Positions 4,969 through 6,643 of a stretch of 6,643 bases of DNA are shown here, in pieces. The notes under the pieces were generated by a model that saw only the letters and a list, made by a program, of their open reading frames with translations, had not been told where the DNA came from and did no database searches. The translations under genes and the position numbers were made by a program. The number at the start of each line of letters is the position of its first letter. Positions within the stretch are counted from its first letter, which is position 1. Source of the stretch: Marinagarivorans sp. UBA5870 (lineage in GTDB: Bacteria > Pseudomonadota > Gammaproteobacteria > Pseudomonadales > Cellvibrionaceae); the NCBI GenBank assembly GCA_002432555.1, contig DJFO01000118.1, positions 18,030-24,672 on the forward strand. The letters are read 5' to 3'.

Positions 4969-5373
4969 ATGACAGAATCAAAAACTCAGAAAGTAGTGAC
5001 CGAGGAGCAAAAGGCGGAATGCCGAGCTTTGAAGGCGATCTACATCGCCAAAAAAAAGGATCTTGGGCTAAGCCAGCAAAAAATTGCAGATGATTTAGAT
5101 GTGTCGCAGGGGGCCGTCGGTCACTACCTCAACGGAAGAAACGCCCTAAACGTCCGATCCGCCCTGATTTTCGCCAGGATTCTTGAAGTTGAAGTTTCTG
5201 CCTTCAGTAAGCGTCTCGCTCGCGAAATTTCCGGAATAAAGACAAAGAAGCAGCAGGAGCTACTTGCAATCGCTAAGTCCTTGCCCCCCGAGGCGGTTGA
5301 TCTCCTGATCCAGAACGGGAAAGGGTTGGCACTGGTCATGGGAACCAAGAAGGAGACCCCTAGCGAGGATTAA
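4969..5373 (+). CDS. cI: CI-like repressor lacking the autoprotease domain
   Basis: 134 aa against 237 for lambda CI. The first 90 residues follow the lambda CI N-terminal domain closely: EEQKAECRALKAIYIAKKKDLGLSQQKIADDLDVSQGAVGHYLNGRNALN, then SALIFARILEVEVSAFSKRLAREI. The helix-turn-helix is at about residues 38-58 (QQKIADDLDVSQGAVGHYLN). After residue 93 comes a Lys-rich hinge (GIKTKKQQ) and one helical region (ELLAIAKSLPPEAVDLLIQNGKGLALVMG), then a polar tail. The S24/LexA-type peptidase with its Ala-Gly cleavage site and Ser-Lys dyad is absent. The protein can bind DNA and probably dimerises through the C-terminal helices, but cannot be self-cleaved by RecA. The stop is a normal TAA, so it looks like a native short form and not a frameshift. 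The start has no RBS; see the promoter entry. It is divergent from cro. Confidence 0.88.
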   Translation: MTESKTQKVVTEEQKAECRALKAIYIAKKKDLGLSQQKIADDLDVSQGAVGHYLNGRNALNVRSALIFARILEVEVSAFSKRLAREISGIKTKKQQELLAIAKSLPPEAVDLLIQNGKGLALVMGTKKETPSED

Positions 5374-5442
5374 CAGCTTCTCAAGATCATCGATCTCGAG
5401 CCTCGATATGGCCTCGCTCAGCTCCCGAATTTTTGCCTCCAT
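5260..5442 (-). CDS. Possible small antisense gene overlapping the 3' end of cI, 60 aa
   Basis: Minus-strand frame starting MEAKIRELSEAISRLEIDDLEKLLILARG with a strong RBS (GGAGGAG 4 nt before the ATG). The first 23 codons lie outside cI and encode a clean amphipathic, leucine-rich helix; the rest (LLLGSHDQCQPFPVLDQEI...) is antisense to the cI C-terminal coding region and may be accidental. If real, it converges on cI and its transcript would be antisense to 114 nt of cI. It overlaps no other gene. I cannot separate this from a chance frame; the strong RBS and helix favour it, the dependence on cI-antisense codons counts against it. Confidence 0.35.
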   Translation of the reverse strand: MEAKIRELSEAISRLEIDDLEKLLILARGLLLGSHDQCQPFPVLDQEINRLGGQGLSDCK

Positions 5443-5474
5443 GTCTCCTCCATAGCCCAAGAGCTGGGTAGTTT

Positions 5475-5765
5475 ATGAGCGATACTGAGAATCAGTACCC
5501 GAAGGTGCTGTACAAATACGACCCGCACAGCAACCAGAAGCTTGGAAGCGCTCCGGTGGCTACCCAGATCGTTGAAACCGAAGGACAGGAACAGCTTGCC
5601 GGTATTGGTGGTTACCTACCCGTAGATGTTTTTTATCGCAAGCATGTCAGCTTCCGGCATCGAGCCGGGCGGGCTATCGCCGCTCACTGGTCGAAGCACT
5701 GGGGCTATTGGATAACGACAGCAATCACCTTGGCAGGACTCGCCATCGCCGTGATCAAAGGCTAG
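5475..5765 (+). CDS. Small protein with C-terminal membrane segment, 96 aa
   Basis: Family not recognised. Residues 1-45 are polar and probably flexible (NQYPKVLYKYDPHSNQKLGS), the middle has GIGGYLPVDVFYRKHVSFRHR followed by a basic stretch (RAGRAIAAHWSKHW), and residues 77-94 (GYWITTAITLAGLAIAVI) form a single membrane span ending two residues before the stop. Basic residues before the span predict an N-terminus in the cytoplasm: a tail-anchored inner-membrane protein. The gene follows cI by about 100 nt on the same strand with only a weak RBS (GGGTAG). Its position matches lambda rexA/rexB, where lysogen-expressed exclusion proteins sit, and a small membrane protein would suit such a role, but that is inference from location and not from sequence similarity. 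Confidence 0.65.
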   Translation: MSDTENQYPKVLYKYDPHSNQKLGSAPVATQIVETEGQEQLAGIGGYLPVDVFYRKHVSFRHRAGRAIAAHWSKHWGYWITTAITLAGLAIAVIKG

Positions 5766-5986
5766 ATGCAATATACAAAGAAACTGCACAATGATCAGGG
5801 CGAGTAAATAGTATTTGCGCCAGGCCGGCACAAGTCTGTGGGTGGTCATGCTGGATTCATCCCCAAATGGTCTAGTACTTTTGCATTATTGTTTTGTCAC
5901 CAAAATCATAGAATGGTTTAAGCGACAATTTGAAATACTCTTTTGGAATGTGACAGACCTAAACACTGCGAGGCGAAGCGGTTCAT
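5766..5986 (+). other. AT-rich intergenic region with possible promoter for the 99-aa gene
   Basis: 221 nt without a convincing gene. It holds a 14-bp inverted repeat, TTTTG-TCAC-CAAAA (5892-5905), and a possible promoter TTGTCA (5894-5899) with TTTAAG 17 bp on; a better -10 (TAGAAT, 5909-5914) lacks a partner -35. The inverted repeat overlaps the -35 and could be an operator. Nothing resembling a strong terminator follows the 96-aa gene. Confidence 0.25.
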
Positions 5987-6286
5987 ATGACTGACAAGAT
6001 AACCCCGCCGCCCATCGTCGGCGGCCGGTTTCATATTGATGGCGAAGACCTGACCAATACCCACTACGAGGGGTCGACCATCATCTATGCCGGCGCGGAG
6101 CCGCCTATTCTCAAGAACACCCGTTTTTCGAAGTGCGATTGGCAATTTATTGGCGCGGCCGCAAATACTATGATGTTTTTGCATCGCATGGCGACGCTCA
6201 ACGACGAGTCCCGCGAATTTGTAATGAAGGCAATACTTGCTGGTCCAACAGGAGGAAGGGACGATGGAGCCCAAGAAGGCGAGTAA
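5987..6286 (+). CDS. Hypothetical protein, 99 aa (F-x2-C-x-W-x-F-x-GAA motif)
   Basis: No named family. It begins with Pro-rich MTDKITPPPIVGG, passes through short strands (FHIDGEDLTNTHYEGSTIIY) and has the conserved-looking block NTRFSKCDWQFIGAAANTMMFLHRM (residues 44-68), followed by a short helix and a polar tail. The pattern of small beta strands with Phe-x2-Cys-x-Trp then a helix starting GAA-x-T recalls small uncharacterised proteins often found in proteobacterial accessory regions; I cannot give it a function. The RBS is weak (GAGGCG far upstream). Its end overlaps the coiled-coil gene by 23 nt, and that gene's strong RBS lies within this one, so the two are probably one unit. Confidence 0.65.
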   Translation: MTDKITPPPIVGGRFHIDGEDLTNTHYEGSTIIYAGAEPPILKNTRFSKCDWQFIGAAANTMMFLHRMATLNDESREFVMKAILAGPTGGRDDGAQEGE

Positions 6287-6643
6287 GGGCGCTGGCGGCC
6301 GCTGGCGCCATGACCACGGGGTTGGGTTATACTTAGTCACACCGGACCGACTGCCCGAGGATGTTGAGGCTCAGCTAGAGAAGTTGCGGCAGACGGTTAA
6401 TGTCAGCATCCAACGCAAGAGAGATGCTTTAGAGCAAGATATGGACACCGACAAATACATTGACGCTAAAATCGAAGCGAGCGAGCTGCGCATAGACGCG
6501 CGAATGGTCCGTCTTGAGGGCCGAATCGATCACGTCGAAGGCAAGATAGATGCCCTTTCCCAGCGCCTGGACGACAAGTTCGCCTCTCTCGTTGCGATGA
6601 TCGAGGAAATGCGCCGGAACATGCTGACGCCGACTCAGGCGCA
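6264..6643 (+). CDS. Coiled-coil protein, 3' end outside window
   Basis: 126 residues visible, frame open to the right edge. The ATG is preceded by AGGAGG at 8 nt, one of the best RBS in the window. The protein starts MEPKKASKGAGGRWRHDHGVG, contains a short strand (LYLVTPDRLPEDV), then becomes a long charged helix from about residue 35: EAQLEKLRQTVNVSIQRKRDALEQD, and later VRLEGRIDHVEGKIDALSQRL followed by DDKFASLVAMIEEMRRNM, with clear heptads. Many phage and accessory proteins with this repeating ID/LE helix end in a membrane span, but the end is not seen here. It overlaps and probably is co-translated with the 99-aa gene. Role unknown. Confidence 0.75.
   Translation, partial: MEPKKASKGAGGRWRHDHGVGLYLVTPDRLPEDVEAQLEKLRQTVNVSIQRKRDALEQDMDTDKYIDAKIEASELRIDARMVRLEGRIDHVEGKIDALSQRLDDKFASLVAMIEEMRRNMLTPTQA

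Noticed and set aside
5616..5849. Minus-strand 77-aa frame with a hydrophobic segment (WRKYYLLALIIVQFLCILHLAF)
   Set aside because: The hydrophobic N-terminus is suggestive and partly lies in the gap after the 96-aa gene, but two thirds of the frame is antisense to that better-supported gene and reads as low-complexity shadow. Only a distant G-rich RBS is present. Kept as an unlikely alternative.
5949..5970. TGTGA half-site resembling a CRP box upstream of the 99-aa gene
   Set aside because: Only one half matches; the other (TAAACA) departs too far from TCACA.
5918..6340. Minus-strand 140-aa frame opposite the 99-aa gene
   Set aside because: Rich in Arg, Pro and His without a fold-like pattern, no good RBS, and wholly opposite a pair of genes with better starts.
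1..6643. CRISPR arrays, tRNA/rRNA genes, IS elements, attachment sites
   Set aside because: No spaced direct repeats of CRISPR type, no tRNA-like cloverleaf, transposase or terminal inverted repeats seen; no integrase or att core in the window.

Overview
The window looks like the immunity and early-replication region of a lambda-like temperate phage or prophage from a gammaproteobacterial host. Host assignment is inference: the gene style (DUF1376 replication protein next to a P-type helicase loader, HNH nuclease with a CxxC-rich tail, small KOW-like protein, short CI) is reminiscent of Pseudomonas-type prophages, but nothing here fixes the genus. No capsid, tail, lysis, integrase or host genes are visible.

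Layout. A divergent control region at about 4861-4968 separates two transcription units. Leftward (minus strand) runs a densely packed early operon: cro-like gene, hairpin, three small unknown genes (86, 83 and 67 aa), a small KOW/SH3-like protein, a 104-aa unknown, an HNH nuclease, a DUF1376/DnaT-like replication protein, a lambda P-like helicase loader, two very small ORFs (32 and 54 aa), an 82-aa unknown, a NinB-like recombination protein, and an SSB cut by the left window edge. Most junctions are ATGA, TGATG or short overlaps, which points to one translationally coupled transcript. Rightward (plus strand) come a lambda CI-like repressor that lacks the C-terminal autoprotease domain, a 96-aa protein with a C-terminal membrane segment, a 99-aa unknown, and a coiled-coil protein that runs off the right edge.

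How it fits together (inference from lambda-type phages). CI and Cro compete for two copies of a 12-bp operator core. One lies in the spacer of a good leftward promoter (PR equivalent) and the other over its start site. The CI-proximal operator is centred exactly 42 bp upstream of the cI ATG. That ATG has no Shine-Dalgarno but has a TAAAAT box 6 nt upstream, the arrangement expected of a leaderless, CI-activated PRM. Once the early operon is on, DUF1376 and P would load the host helicase at an origin, for which repeats inside the DUF1376 gene are a candidate; NinB and SSB would then support recombination and replication. The rightward genes after cI sit where lambda carries rexA/rexB and may be lysogen-expressed accessory genes. 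I find no clear CII, N or Q.
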